A program made the translations under genes and the position numbers. The notes beneath the pieces were generated by a model that was not told where the DNA came from, did no database searches, and was given only the letters and a program-made list of their open reading frames with translations. Shown piece after piece: positions 22,896-36,282 of a DNA stretch of 64,000 nucleotides (position 1 is the first letter of the stretch; every line of letters begins with the position of its first letter). The stretch covers positions 316,001 through 380,000 of the forward strand of contig JAJGOT010000003.1 in the NCBI GenBank assembly GCA_022457155.1, in the 5' to 3' direction. This DNA is from Cladopsammia gracilis. Its lineage: Eukaryota > Cnidaria > Anthozoa > Scleractinia > Dendrophylliidae.

Positions 22896-24458
22896 TTTAA
22901 AAACAATAAGCATCATGTTTCAGTTGCCTGAAAACACCATATTTTAGGTTATTGAAACATGATTTTATGCTCTAAAAATATATGAAGATCTCCGGGAAAA
23001 GGTAAAAATAACAACTTAAAAACCTTATAGTTTGACTTGGGATTAAGAAATGATAGTTTCCGTTGAGCATTTGGTTTTAAGAGATAGCATATAAAAAGCC
23101 CTTTTTACGTGGCTTTTAAAATCATGCAAAGAAGGTAGTCGTTATCCCAAAGCCATTATCGATATCAATATCAAAACAACAAGCAAAACATACAGACGTA
23201 CAGGCATGTAACAAACAATACAATATATGTACATGGCGTGCATTTCTCAAAGGTGCCTGTCGGGTCCGAAAAGTTTTATTTTGTGTACATTGTTTATGGC
23301 TCCTTCAATTCCAAGCCCGCTCACCTCCCCCGGCCCCTCGTTGTCTTTTGCGGGGTTAGCTGATACGTACAAATCCCTACGGTGGGGCTTCTGGAAGAGT
23401 GCAAATGCCCGACCCATGGGACAAGATCCAAATTTTATTTTAATGATTAATGATGGAAGCAATAGTTGTTCACAAATAAATGGATCTTTATTCATGCTAG
23501 GAATTCTTTCGTTTTACCTCAGTATTACTTATATCCGTCAGTTCCCTCATTCCGGCGTTTTCAATATTTGTGTTATGTTTCCGCAAAACGTTTGACTCCA
23601 ATAATTATCGGGCATTATCTGTCGATTCTCGTTGTTATTTTTGTTAATTTTGATTAAAATTATGCTTACGTTCAATCCATTAAGGTCGTCGTTGATCGAA
23701 ACGCTTTTTCAAGTTAAGTTGCTATTGAACTTTAAAATAGCCGGATTCCTCCGTAGCGACATATCCTGATGGACAGACACCACGGCCACGATGGTTGGCA
23801 AATATGACGTCAACATCATAAAAATTAGCCGTGATATCTGTGGCACTTGAAAGCCGACCTGTTTTGTAAAACTTTACCGTCTTCTTTTCCTAGCTTCTAA
23901 GGTTTCTCTTTTCTTTACAATTTGCAGACCACCCTCTTTCGTAGTTTTGAAAATTGTGTGAATTTTATTTTAAAGATGTAAACCCGAAATGGAATATGAC
24001 TGCGTTCGGTCTGTTGCTCCGGTTCACTTGAAAAGTGCGCGACCCAAACGACGTTTTATTAACTCAGTTTTTGTATTTTTATAATGGGCAATCAAAAAAT
24101 TAAAATAAACAGCGCAGCATGTACGACAATGCCCCACCCCCGGGCTGACCTGTTTTAGGATATGCCCCACCCTTGGGAAGGAGAAGTTATAAAATGCCTG
24201 CCAAATGACCGGGGGGGGGGGGGGGGTGGGGGGTTTGCGGGCTTGGAATTGACGGAGCCACCAAAAATATTTTTTCTTGATATTTTACGTTTAGAAATAA
24301 AATTCTTGGTTAAAGAAAGACGACCGGCAGGCTTGCTGGCTACTTACTACGGCGCCACTTGATAGAAACTGAGTTTAAAAATAGCTTTCGGGCCAGGGCT
24401 CCACTATTATTAGACATTCTGTTCCAAAACTGGCTTCCGCTGATATTTATCGCTCAAG
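22896..24458. other. No gene recognised
   Basis: Contains a G-run stretch near 24200 of the type seen at MITE ends. The frames at 23227-23657 show no conserved motif and overlap one another on both strands. Confidence 0.4.
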
Positions 24459-24602
24459 CCCCGGTTGTTCAAAAGGTGGATAGCGCTATCCACCGGATAA
24501 ATCACTATCCGGTGGATAACGCAATTGGTTTTGTACACGTTTAGCCGCTGGATAGCTATTTATCCGGTGGATAGCGCTATCCACCTTTCGAACAACCGGG
24601 CC
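24459..24602. mobile_element. MITE with CCCGGTTGTTC ends
   Basis: CCCCGGTTGTTCAAAAGG and its near-complement enclose four copies of the palindrome GGATAGCGCTATCC or its halves with ATCCGGTGGATA. The element at 33592-33830 has the same termini but a different interior. Confidence 0.75.
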
Positions 24603-24637
24603 CAGATAAAAGGTGGAAAGGAATCATAAAACAAACA

Positions 24638-24879
24638 GTCAAACCTCTATAAAGCGGCCCTCTGTTAATTAAGCTGTCGCCCTCTATTAAACAGTTACTA
24701 AAAATCCCCGAAAAACAGTCCCCACACTGACTGTAAACTTGGTCACCTCTATTAAGCGGACCCGTCACCTGGTCACCGTTAATATTTCCCAATTGGCATT
24801 CACCTCTATTTTATTATAAACGGTCACCTATTCCGCCACCCTCTATTCCCCGACGGTGACTGCTTAATAGAGGTTTGAC
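24638..24879. mobile_element. MITE with GTCAAACCTCTAT ends
   Basis: GTCAAACCTCTAT at 24638 and its complement at 24879. Inside, CACCTCTATTAAGCGG-like blocks recur. Non-coding. Confidence 0.6.
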
Positions 24880-26072
24880 AAGAATGCAGCCAAACCGCTG
24901 TTAATTTCCTGGTGTTCCTCTGTTCATGTTGATGAAATTCAATGTAATTCGCTTATACTTTTAGTCAGACCGAGGGTGTACTACATATGTCGAATGCAGG
25001 TGTTAATATATGATTACTGCTAGTCTATAGTTTTAGTGTTTTACTTTCCACCTCAAAAATTCGTTTCTAATTAAGACTTACCGAGTTTCTGCGAAAACTG
25101 CAGCTACTGTTAGTCGGAGGCTAGAGTTCGCTCGACGAATCATTCGACGAGATTCGAGTCAGTGTTCTATGAAGCCTACAGTAGTTTACAATAGCGATAT
25201 AAGGACATGGGCATAACGACATAAGGAAAAGATCAGTTTTATCGTTATTTCTATGTTATTATGTTTCCATTACCTTGTATCTCGTTTTTTGCGTTGTTCA
25301 CGCTGGTGACTTAAAACATTGATCTATGTTGCGTTTTGCTTTGGCGTGAACCCGTCATTATGTAGCTATTATGTCCTTATGTTGCTTGTGTTAACCAGGT
25401 CTGAAGCAACATTTGTTGTCAGCTTCAAATGAATAATCGTTTAAAGTGTGCTCTAAAAACGTGCACCAAATAAAATGTTTATCAGATAGTCAACCATGGG
25501 AAATGTTTTTCGTTTAAAAAAAACTGTCAAAAGCTACCCTACCGATCCTGTATAAAATCTCTATTTTAGGTTTTTAAAAAGATGTAAATTTGGCTTACCG
25601 TTGTATACGTTTATTTTCAGTGAAACATCAATTGAACTGGCGATGAATCTTTTATCTTAGAAGTGAATACATTCATAGCCTACTTATAACTCTTCTATTG
25701 TTTTCAAATTAAAACATTGTGTAAAGCCTTGAAGCTTCGTCTGTTGTTTTTGAGAGAGACAGTTCCTAAATAAAAATCACTAATGTATCCATAAATAACA
25801 ATGTGGCTACTAGTAGAGTAGAAACTGTATTTTGTATAAACGCAAATTGATCCACACCATATGATTCTATTCACAGACTTCAAAGTCTACGTCTCCATAA
25901 TTGACTCTGGCTACACATAACTGGGTCATAACTGACTCTCAAGAGGAGTAAAGAGGTTAATTTAATTTGTTAGTCAGCCGGGCATAACATTTGCCATAGA
26001 ACTTTCTTGAACCTAGAGAAAAGGAAACTTGCCAAGAAACACATACGAATCGAAAAGCTATAGTCAAACTCT
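24880..26072. other. No gene recognised
   Basis: AT-rich sequence with no supported feature. Confidence 0.45.
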
Positions 26073-26076
26073 TTAA

Positions 26077-27030
26077 GGCTGGTTCTCCTATAATCGTCCC
26101 GGTCGCCCCGGTCGTCCGAGTCGTTTCAAACGTTTTTTGCAAACCGTGACTCAGACGATCGGGACGACTCAAGCGATTTGGGTTCTCATATGATCAAGCT
26201 ACTTGGATTTCATATGACATAAGACTCATATGGGTTCTCATGTGATCGTCCCGAAAACGTCAATACCGCGGTCGTAAACTGGGTCCGACAACATGTTTTG
26301 GGCGCGAGTATACCGCGGTCAAACGCGAGAATTTTGCAAAAGTTAAGCAAAGTACTTAAAAGTTAAAGTTGTCATTTTCACTGTTTAAAGTTAAAATTTA
26401 CCAAACGTTTTGAAAGTTTACCAAAAAAGTTCTAAGCGTTTAACTGTGAACTGCAGAATTGTCGGCGCCATTTGCCAACATAATTTCGATCAGGCGCAAA
26501 GGTTTTTGTCAGTTTTCAACGGAAAAAAAGCTCATCATTTTGAGAAAAATTTAAAGATAGTAACGTCAACTAATATTTTTATACATCCTTGTACCATATT
26601 TCCATTTAATATTAAATAAAATCCCACTAAATAAAACGGAAAACACCTCGGACATTTGACCGCGGTGGAGGGCGCGAGTTGGTGCGAGAATCGTAAAAAA
26701 CTCCGAAGTTGCCGCCATTTTGGAACTGGTAGAGCTATGAATACTGGCAAATAATAATGCATTCTGGGGTAGATTTGGGTCTCTTCGATCGCCTCAGTCG
26801 TCCCGGTCGCCTGAGAGTAGTTCTCATATGATCGTCCCCGATTTTTCACCATCGTCCCAGTCGTCCGGATAGAATACAGTTCTATCCAAGCGACCGCGAT
26901 CGTCCCAGTCGTCCGGGTCGTTTGCGATCGTCCCGGGTCGTCTCAGAAGTGTTCTCAAATAATCGTCCTGGTCGTCCGTGCACTTTTTGAAACGACTCAG
27001 ACGACCGGGACGATTATATGAGCACCAGCC
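26077..27030. mobile_element. 954-bp TTAA-flanked MITE
   Basis: Starts GGCTGGTTCTCCTATAATCG, ends with the imperfect complement, and is bordered by TTAA on both sides (26073-26076 and 27031-27034), the piggyBac target. The subterminal parts carry many ATCGTCCCGGTCG/CCGAGTCGTTTC repeats. No transposase frame is present in the middle. Confidence 0.75.
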
Positions 27031-27323
27031 TTAAGCGGTTACTCTCGGAGAACAGCCAACTGGACGCTTAATAGAAGTATTTTAAAATTTAGCATGTAAT
27101 ATGGCAAAAATTTAACAAGAATGCGAAATTGATCACATGATGTATATTTTATTGTTAGCACAACAGTAACACAACTGATGCGATAAATACAAATTACCGT
27201 TTCCGGTTTCATATTTATGGAAATTTTTGCACGGGCTAATTTTTGTTTTTGACTGTAGTGCGACCAGGCACTAAGTCGACAGAGAAGTGTCTATACTCAG
27301 TTTTCTTCTAGTGACCGATTTAA

Positions 27324-27443
27324 GGCCCGGTTCAGACGTCGAACTTCACATGTGCCGAATCTAATGCACATGAGCAAGAACAATAGATTTTTCTCATTTG
27401 CATTAGGTTCGGCACATGTGAAGTTCGACGTTTGAACCGGGCC
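27324..27443. mobile_element. 120-bp palindromic MITE
   Basis: GGCCCGGTTCAGACGTCGAA and its complement, extending to arms of about 45 bp with AACTTCACATGTGCC. TTAA precedes it (27320-27323) and TAAG follows, probably a mutated TTAA. Confidence 0.7.
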
Positions 27444-28679
27444 TAAGTTAGTTCCCAACAAATTCGGCTCGTTAGAAATGGAACCAGGGGTTTGAGGTCG
27501 AAAACATGAGAATGTCAAATACCCGGTGGTACAGTGAGGGTAGGCTAATGTCCGACCCCGCCCGGAAATCAAACGTGAGCAAATGCCCGACTACTGCCCG
27601 GGGAAGATAGACACTGCTGCAATTGACTGATGCATTAAATTAACAAAGATACATCTAGCATTTTATAGTGCTACTTCGACCAAAATGCCTGTTTTTCTTT
27701 TCGACCTTGTTTTATTCCAATTAATTCAGTGGGTTTTGTAATTATACAAATCGCTGAAATTTAGAGCGACATAAGCTTACTGAGCCAAGAAATAGCTGGC
27801 TGAAAACCGTCGCAGTCCCAGCCACCATTACTCAGTTACTCAAGCCTGCAATTATTCTAGAAAGCGGTCTAACGTGTGAGTAACTTTTATTGTAAACATA
27901 TGAGTAACTTTACTCAAATGTTTCGCTTAGATAGCTACATGTTCTGTTGTAATCCGTACTTTTATTTTTTGTGTTATGTTGTATTGTTAATGCTTGTAAA
28001 TGTATTTATTTGACCAAATTTAATAAAATATGCTAACTATATAAAAAAAAATTAAAAAATCTTTTATGGTAATTTTATTGTATTTATATTTTTATTGTAA
28101 TTTGTAGTCAATAGTGTATATAAACATAATCTTAGTTAATATTGTCTTTGAAAAGCAGTAAAGCGGGCCCCAGAACAACTAAAATAAAAGAGGCCTTGTC
28201 TATTAGCCTTTCCACAAATGAAGACGACCCGGGAAGTAATGTTTTTGGCCATTTGAATCAAGTAATGGCGGCAAGCCGAAGCTGAACTTTACGTTTTTTT
28301 GAAATAATTGGTCTTTTTTTGAAATAATTGGTCTTCCTGTTGGAATTTGAACTTAAAATTTGGCATGGGAAGTATTCAGCATTTCCACTTTCCAAAACTG
28401 AAGAGAAAGGGGAAGGCAAAATTACGATCATAGTAGCACTTTAAAGAAACAAGAAAGGTTCTATTGTAATTTACATAAAAGTGGTAACGATGATCCGGAG
28501 TCTACCTTTTTCGGTAAGTAAAATATACCAATAATACCAAAACGTTCCGATGAAAGATTTCGTCACAGGAATGTTCTCGCTTTCTTGATAGCTTTCACAG
28601 CAACAAAACATGTACACCAAGAAAGCAGGAATGTGCTGCTTAATAGCTTTCACTTTAATGGTCACACTGTAGGATTTCA
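27444..28679. other. No gene recognised
   Basis: Very AT-rich around 28000-28150. The short frames have no recognisable motif. Confidence 0.4.
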
Positions 28680-30300
28680 TCCACAGACATAAAAGTTAGA
28701 ACCACCTTGTACAGCATCATAAACAGTACCACAGGAAAAAAATGCTCAACAACTGGGGGAGAAAGCGTTCTTTCAATTTTATTTTTTCCAGCCCCTCCAC
28801 AATCCAAAATGGCGGCTAAACCTTTCTAGAATAAACTGAGCACTCAGCCATCACGAAACTCCTGGCATTGCAGACTACGATATTCTTTATAAAAGAAAAT
28901 TATCTAATTTATGTAACAACAAAAATAAATTGAAATGGACGAGCGTCGTAACACCAAAACCAAAGTAATAAATCTGACCTGAGGCAGTTAATCCAATGAA
29001 CCAATCAGAGCCCGCTGCAAATACATTTAGCCGGCGGGAAAACGCGTGCGAGTAGGTCACAATTGGTGTTAATCAGAAACCCATAAGTGGGTTGAAACGT
29101 GTAACGCGCATTCACAGCTTCCGAATATTCATTTTTTGCTTAGTACCATATCATTGGAAACCTCTCGGTCCCTCGAGATTGAAATGGAAGCAAGTTGCTC
29201 TAGCTTATTGATTGCTTAATATTTTTATCTTGATTTTCCAAATATGGCTGTAACAACTTCTTAGCAAATTGAATAATCGGAAGCTTGTTTTGAAGCGTAC
29301 AAGAGACAGTTGCACGTTTCAACCCACCTATGGGTTTTTGGTTTAATTTAATTTGATTGATTAAGAGAGTGGCGTGAGATATTTTAGCCAAGCACAAAAC
29401 GTAGCAATAAAAAATCAAAGCAATAGCAAAATTTCTTTCGACACTGAATTGAGAACCACTCTAAGAACAGAAAAGCCGTACGAGGTTATTTCTCATTGAT
29501 TTTAATGACTGCTTGTATTCAGGTTAGCTGTATTGGTTAATAAATCAAAGCTGCCCGCTTTTCATACCCTCCACACGGTTTACAAAACAAATCTGGTCCA
29601 TTTATCAGTCTATAATCGACCAATTACGTGAAATTATGTTCATTTTGTTTTAAAAGATTTTGGAAATTGGTATTTAATTGCACCAGTAATGCTGTGGTAT
29701 TTTTTGAAACGAAGTTAAATCACTGATATGTTTTCACTGATAAAATGCAACTAATTTAATCATAGTAACTCTGATAAAGAACTTATCGATTGGAAGGGGA
29801 AAAGCAAGCTTTATATCGTTTCAGCTTGTTGGCTCTGAAACAAGTTTCAGAAGTTTGTTTTATTACGTATTCAGTCCATCCGTTCTGTCGACGTAAAAAG
29901 ATTACAGTTCTTATTTAAAAAAAAAACATTGAAAAAGAACCAGTGGTACAGCTTTAAATCATAGAATTGTCACGCGATCCCTACTGTTAAACTTAAAAAT
30001 CAGTTTGTAAATAGGAAAATACTTCTCAACAATCTTGATATAAGTGGTCACTCTTTGAATATCATCAAAAGACTTAAAACGTTAGAGCCATCTTGTACAG
30101 CATAGTAGACAGTTCCACAGGAAAGAACCGCTCAATAGCTTACATTTGAATGGTCACACTGTAGAATTTCACCCACAGACTCAAAAGTTAGAACCACCTT
30201 ACCGCCACCATTACAGCATAATAACCAGCACCACAGGAATAAAAAAAAATGTTCAACAGCTTTAATATTAATTGAATTGTCACACTTAAGGACTCAAATG
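28680..30300. repeat. Scattered 106-bp repeat units in unrecognised DNA
   Basis: Minus-strand units with AAAGTTAGAACCACCTTG lie at 28680-28750 and about 30070-30290. A piece related to the R1 tail (CAATCCAATGAACCAATCA type) is near 28990. AACCCAYAAGTGGGTTGAAACG-like inverted copies at about 29080-29100 and 29310-29335 may mark a further MITE. No gene was seen. Confidence 0.6.
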
Positions 30301-33300
30301 TGAAAGCCAGATTAGACAATCAACATTTGACCCTTGGAGAGAAAGCGTCGGTCTCTGATAACATAAAATGCTCCTTTCTGATATCGAACTGATAAAAGGG
30401 CTAATAATTGAAAATGGTTCCCATCAGGTCTTTTAGTGTTAAGACCTGAATGTTTCCTTTTTATTAATACGAAAGGGAAATAAGATGCTATTAGCTTTTA
30501 ACGGATAAAAGCGTTAGGTCAATTTTCCTTTCGCCAATCAAAACAGATAAAACTGATAAAACTTTCTAAGAGTATTTTTTATACGATTTTAACCACGCAC
30601 TCAAATACTTAAACCATCTTATATAGTACTAATCAGCAGTTTTCATTTGAATTGACTACTTGAGGATTTTTCCATGGACTTAACAGTTAGAAAATGCATA
30701 TACAGCGTATAATAAGCAATATCAAAAGGAAGTGTTGCTCGTGCTGTGCTCAAACAATGGCTGGAGGGTATAAGGAGACAGTAAAATCCCTATATGTATA
30801 CAGTATTTTCTTTAGCGTCAAAAGATAATATCATGATTTCGAACTAAAAGGAGCTTTAAGTTCCAAGTTATCTCCACAGTTAATTAACCCAAAATAAAAA
30901 CCTTTTTTATCACGCAAACTCTAAAAGGAAGCAATTTTTAACGCTAATTTTTAAAAAATGTTTACGAGCAATTTCCGTGTCGGGCATTTTGTCTTTTGCC
31001 TTCAGAACGAATTTATTTTTAATTGATTAGAGGTTCATAAAACTGACAAAATCGATAGCAAGTTGGGCCAAACAAAATTTACACAGTCACTGACAAAAAT
31101 ATCTGCTCATATACATTGATGGATCCCTGCGGGAATATGACGCGTGATTCAACAGACCGGAGAGAAAAAATATTTTTTCTGTTGCTCTATGTTTTTGGAT
31201 TTTATTTAGTCTTCAATGTCTGAAAACGATAAATCTGTACCAGCTGTCTAAAAAACATTTAAATCTTAAATTTGACGAAAGCCACTGTTGTGGCAAATTG
31301 CATTTTATTGTAACTAGAAAACATTCTTCCGAAAATCTTCACAAAGTTTTACGTTTCAATACCTTATCTATTCTGATTAAAAATCACAGGCTCTAAAACC
31401 ATCGCATGACATTCCTACAAACGTACGTAAATTTTCAGAATGAATAGAAATAAATGCAGTTTGTTATTGTTTTGAAGGATTTAAAATCAAATTTTTTTGT
31501 TCTGTTCACATCTTTAAACTTCAGAAGAACCCCTAACGATGTCTTTAAAACGACACTCTTGAGTTTATTATTACTTAAAATTTTTACTATCCCTATTCAA
31601 AACCGAAGAAACCCAGGAAGCTATAAATTAAATTAACCCAAAATTATTTTAAAATATTTTAAAATAGTTTTAAAATATTTCAATTACCTTTTCTCCGAAG
31701 CGAAGGAAGGAAGAGTTCTTGTGATCTCCTGAAAAAGCAATTTGTTGAACGTACTCGGTTTGTTTCGTCTGTCAGCCCAGCGACTTGGCTTTAAAATTGT
31801 CTGCCTACACCTGCATCGAAAAGCAAGATTTTTTTTTAAACCAAGATTTCACCTCCTCCTATCAGAAAAGGTCAGTTTTAATCAGATTTTAGCCTTCCGA
31901 CCAAGAAAATGAAATATTCTAACCACTTTGTTTATCAACCTTTTAGCGTTGATCAGCTCTGAAAGGGTCAGGAAAACGAAATAATTCAAACAAAACTTGC
32001 AAATGAATTCGGTTCTGATACCAGATAGTTATGATATAGTCCATAATTGTTTCGTCCAAACTTTATTATAAATTTCCAATGAAACATTTCATTTTAGTTA
32101 TTTTAAATTTTGCATAGTAAAGATAAATCACATCACTAATGGTAAGTTAACTTAGTATATTTAATCACTTTTTCTACATCACAATTCTTTTATCGTCAAT
32201 TAAATAAGAAAAATTAACAGTTCGAGAAAAAACTACATTCCCTGCATCGCGATTTTGCTTTATTTAATTAAAAATGATTATTATAAAAAGTCGAGGAATA
32301 GTGAAATTAAATTAAAATAACAAAAATCGTGATGCTAGAACTTGTAAGACAACCGTCTAACTCTTTCGTTTTGAAATTAATTTTCCTAAAGTGCTACTTT
32401 TAAAAGTAATGTCTTATTTAAACATTGCAAAAGTATTTCTCCCCACCCTCTCACCCACAAAGTTTATATATAGTTCCAAAATATGAAATTTAACGTTTTA
32501 AATCGAAGCCAGTTTATATTATAATTTAAGATCATAAACTAACCGGTATTCTTGGTTTTCATCAAATAGGTCAAAATACGTTTGTTCATATTAACCAAAA
32601 ATCCAAATACAAAGGCACAAACAAACAAAAAATGATAGATAAAAAGAAAAAAAAATTAAAAAAATTCAACCCTGTAGTAGTCTTTAAAACAAAGTTATGA
32701 AGAAACTAAATTTCAGAAAATTACAAGAGTGTTCCACAATGTGGGTGTGTTGTGTTGGTACCGGATTCGTTTTCCCGTTTGCATACAAAAGGGTGAATCC
32801 GGGGTGAAAAGTATCCTGATTGCGCTACGAATCTGGATATTTTGAATCCGCGGGAGTTCAATCTCCCTGGCTACTTTGTATCCGAAGACTTTTGAATCCG
32901 GAGCGTTTTATTGTGTAAACGGGTTTTTCAACAAATCCGGATACTTTCTACGATTTTTGCATTCTCAAATTCGATCATTAATTCTGTTCGCATATTTTTC
33001 TGAGGATGAGAGTTTTATCTTACGCGGGTACTTATTTCTACTTAATTTTGTACATTGGTTAACTTATTCGTTGACGAATAAAAATCTGACATAGTCTTAT
33101 TTAATCGTATTGCGAATGCTAGTCTTAATTTTGCAAAAAAAACTGGGGAAAATACTACTAAAGAAAGGTTTCATATTGTTCGTGCCTATTTGTCACTTAT
33201 GCCCAAGATGAAACTTCTTTCACATTATGGTGGACGATTGACTAACGATGGCCTCTCCACGCAACCACATATCTCCATGGGCTATAGGAAAAGCGCATTT

Positions 33301-33591
33301 CGACTAAAGAAAGTTTAATTTATCTGAAATAAACTTAAATTATTCACATTTCAGTAGTCCTGTGCCTTTTCTGGTCGTCTCTACCCGGAAAACAATGTAT
33401 TCGATATGCGCCTGCATTCGTAAAGTCTTGGTAACCAAGCGTATTTTTTTATCCGAGGCGCGGGCGCTAAGCAATCGGTGTTAACTCAATAAAACCCACT
33501 GGGTAGGAAACAAATCCGAACCATCGTGCGAAGCTCGTAAGACGCATCTGTGCCCATCTCCATATATGGAAGCAAAAGGTGGACAGTCCTG
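30301..33591. other. No gene recognised, about 3.3 kb
   Basis: Strongly AT-rich with no frame longer than about 70 codons, no splice-flanked frame with a recognisable domain, and no clear repeat. It could hold introns or untranslated sequence of a gene outside the window. Confidence 0.5.
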
Positions 33592-33830
33592 AGCCGGGTT
33601 GTTCAAAGCGCGGTTAAGCTAACCCAGGGTTAGCATCAATTTTGATTCCAGTTAAATAATTAATCAATGGAGATTTTTCCAAAGTATTTTTGCCTTTTAC
33701 TTTCGTCTCTGACTTCTCTTCGCATGTAAGTTATAATTAGTTTTTGAAAACAATTCTAACAAGAGAAATTAAATCCTCCATTAAGTTTTAATCCAGAGTT
33801 AACGTTAACCGGCTTTCGAACAACCGGGCC
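33592..33830. mobile_element. MITE with CCGGGTTGTTC ends
   Basis: GCCGGGTTGTTCAAAGCGCGG and its near-complement CGAACAACCGGGC; subterminal GTTAAGCTAACCC and GGGTTAGC palindromes. It shares terminal sequence with 24459-24602. Confidence 0.7.
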
Positions 33831-33853
33831 CTGGGGTCTAAATTGGAACTTAG

Positions 33854-34259
33854 GGCCCTGTCACACTATTGCGTATTAAAGAAACGTATGAGTTGCGTAT
33901 GAAAATTCATAAAATAATTTTCATACGCACAAAATTTCCTTGAAAATACAGCCTATGACCAGCGTACTTGACCTATGAGTAACGTACCTCTAGCGTAACT
34001 CTCGCGTATTCAGCGTATGCCTAGCGTATGCTTAGCGTATAAACCATACGTCCGAATACGCACAAAATTTTTAAGCATGCTTAAAAATTTTTTTCTGCCT
34101 CGCCATATGCCAGCGTATGCCACCATATGCGACCGTGCTTGAAACGTATACAACCTATGCCTAACGTACCCCTAGCGTATGCCAGCGTATACCAGCGTAT
34201 GAGTGATATTTTTCATTCGCTGGCATACGCTAGTACGATACGCAATAGTGTGACAGGGC
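33854..34259 (-). mobile_element. 406-bp fold-back MITE, TACGCT-rich, copy 2
   Basis: Inverted copy of the element at 22488-22895, with the same CCCTGTCACACTATTGCG ends and the same order of internal decamers. The 10-bp AATTGGAACT lies three bases outside both ends (33841-33850 and 34264-34273), a possible target duplication with extra bases. Confidence 0.8.
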
Positions 34260-35214
34260 TATGAATTGGAACTAAGTTGGTGTGAGAAACCTGGAAACCA
34301 AGTTGTTCAGGAGTTTTCCGTGCAGAGCGAAGTGACCGTTTTGATTTTCAAACAAAATATTTTAGGGAGTTCAAGCAACGACGACGGGGGCGCCAAGGAA
34401 AACGTTTCAAGTATTCGCTGCGTTCCAATTAATTGCTCCAATTTGTTTAGTTTGTCTAATGTAATGTGACTGGATTGTCCATAAAGAAGCTGAATTTGTA
34501 CGGATGGCTTTTAACTTCAAATAGAGGAAGGAAAATTAACCGTTGTATGTTCACTTCCTCCACAAAACCTATAATTTTAATAGCATTTGACGTTGTTGTT
34601 TTGCAGGGAACGGCAAAAAAATGCACCAAATGTAAAACGCACGTGCAGAGGCATTGTTATTTAATTTCTTGTTATCGCTTATGAAACCTGTTGTTTTGTA
34701 CCATTCTCATCGTCATCGCGGTTGTAGTTGCTTTTAGTTATTACAAAAAGTTCCCTAATAAAAAAACATGTGTTTCAGCGTGGATGAAAGAGCCGAAAAG
34801 CAACAAAGCAGCAAAGAAAGCGTGACAACAGGCCTAGATGCAGAAGAAGCCCGGCGGATTTTTAATTCTGTCCCGGCTTTAAAAATAGGAAAGAAACGTG
34901 ACACTTTCGTCACAATCATCCCAGTGGGGAGAGTCGTCTTAGCAGTACTAGCAGGGGACTGGACGTGACTTTTTGCTCTTACCAGCTGAAGACGAATTTC
35001 AAAAACAATTGCTATTGTTTTTTTCTGCCCAACGATTGGCCAATAGCCCAGATCTCTTAGCAACGGGGGAGGGGTGTTGGGGACCTGGATACAACCCTGA
35101 CTACACACTGCGCAATCTGTAAAGCGACATAGCTCCATGGGGTCTCCTTTTCGTTTGAATAAAGGGGTTAGTTTGTACTGCTGCGTCGGTAGGAGAGCAC
35201 AGCAAATCGGCGGT
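34260..35214. other. No gene recognised
   Basis: Small frames on both strands (for example 34768-34968) have no recognisable motif. Confidence 0.4.
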
Positions 35215-35520
35215 CCCTCGAAGGTAGTTACCGCTACCTATGCCGATGTCTGCTCCAAACACAAGTTTTCTAAAGCCCCAAAGCGTCTGACACTCAGTCA
35301 GCTTCGCACTTACATACATAATCCTGACTGCTCGTTTCTGGGGGATGGATACATAACTGCCATACATTCGACATCAGCTCCGGAACACTGGAGCACTGCT
35401 TAGAACATAGCCGTACACATAGTAACCGGCAATAGCTTTCAAAAAAAGTTTATCTAACAATGACAGGGGAGCGGAAGTAGTGGCTTGAATCGGTGTGTAT
35501 CTGCTGATCTTAGGTTTTGT
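35215..35520 (-). pseudogene. Broken paralogue of the gene at 37290
   Basis: The minus strand contains diverged but obvious copies of the middle of the downstream protein. KPKISRYTPIQATT, AIAGYYVYGYVLSSAPVFRS and SYVSIPQKRAVRIMY match the corresponding stretches of the intact gene at about residues 49-124. The last block is in a different frame from the first two. Neither the signal peptide and basic region nor the C-terminal half with its second cysteine and hydrophobic tail is recognisable. It lies 1.8 kb away in the same orientation, so it is a decayed tandem duplicate. Confidence 0.85.
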
Positions 35521-36282
35521 TAAGCAATTCGCGATACGTTGCAGTATTTTAAGTGATCCACCGTCAGGGACTAAAATATATATATCGGTAAAATTCATGT
35601 TCGCAAGGGCACCAGCCGAGAACCGATACAAGTTAACAAGAGGAGGCGCTGGAAATGAATTGGACACACATTAACAGAAATAAAAAATGCCATGGCGCGT
35701 CAAGCCATGGAATAGAATCTACAAGACAGTAGGAAGCGAGGCCGACCCAAGAACAAAGAAGAGGGCGATGAACAGACAACGATGACAATCTATGCCATGT
35801 CCCTCCCTGGGACGAAGAAGACTAAGTCAGTCTGTCAGGCCGATTCACTTTCACCATTACGATCGATGGGCATAAGGTAAAACTAGCTATTTACTATAAA
35901 GTATATTTACATATGGAAACATATATCCCGAAACCCTCAGGCTGATTTTTCAAACGAAAAATGCGTTTCACTTCCAACACCTCGAATCTCCTTCAAAAAT
36001 ATTCCGCTACGCGTTTTCTTTTCAACCCTCTTCAGGGTGTTATACGGATTTTCAACACACAAATTCGTATCTCACTAGTTCACGAACGACGTCGCAAGCG
36101 ATACAAATACGGTTAATTCATTTCTGTTATACCGTTTCATGAAGCTGATTACATGAAGCTTGCTACTCACTTTTGCGCGCTTACACTTGGACGGTTAAAG
36201 TTCAAAAGTAAAAAAAAAAAAAACGGCCAAAATGTCATTTTACAAAGCATTAAAAAACTAAAAGCACTAGAGAAAAATACTA
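35521..36282. other. No gene recognised
   Basis: Contains the upstream edge of the pseudogene region and AT-rich sequence with no supported feature. Confidence 0.4.

Noticed and set aside
23227..23657. Overlapping frames as a small gene
   Set aside because: Open on both strands, no conserved motif, no signal for start or splicing.
29050..29345. Hammerhead-like GGGTTGAAACG sequences
   Set aside because: GAAAC follows a hairpin, but no CUGANGA box precedes it; these look like inverted MITE ends.
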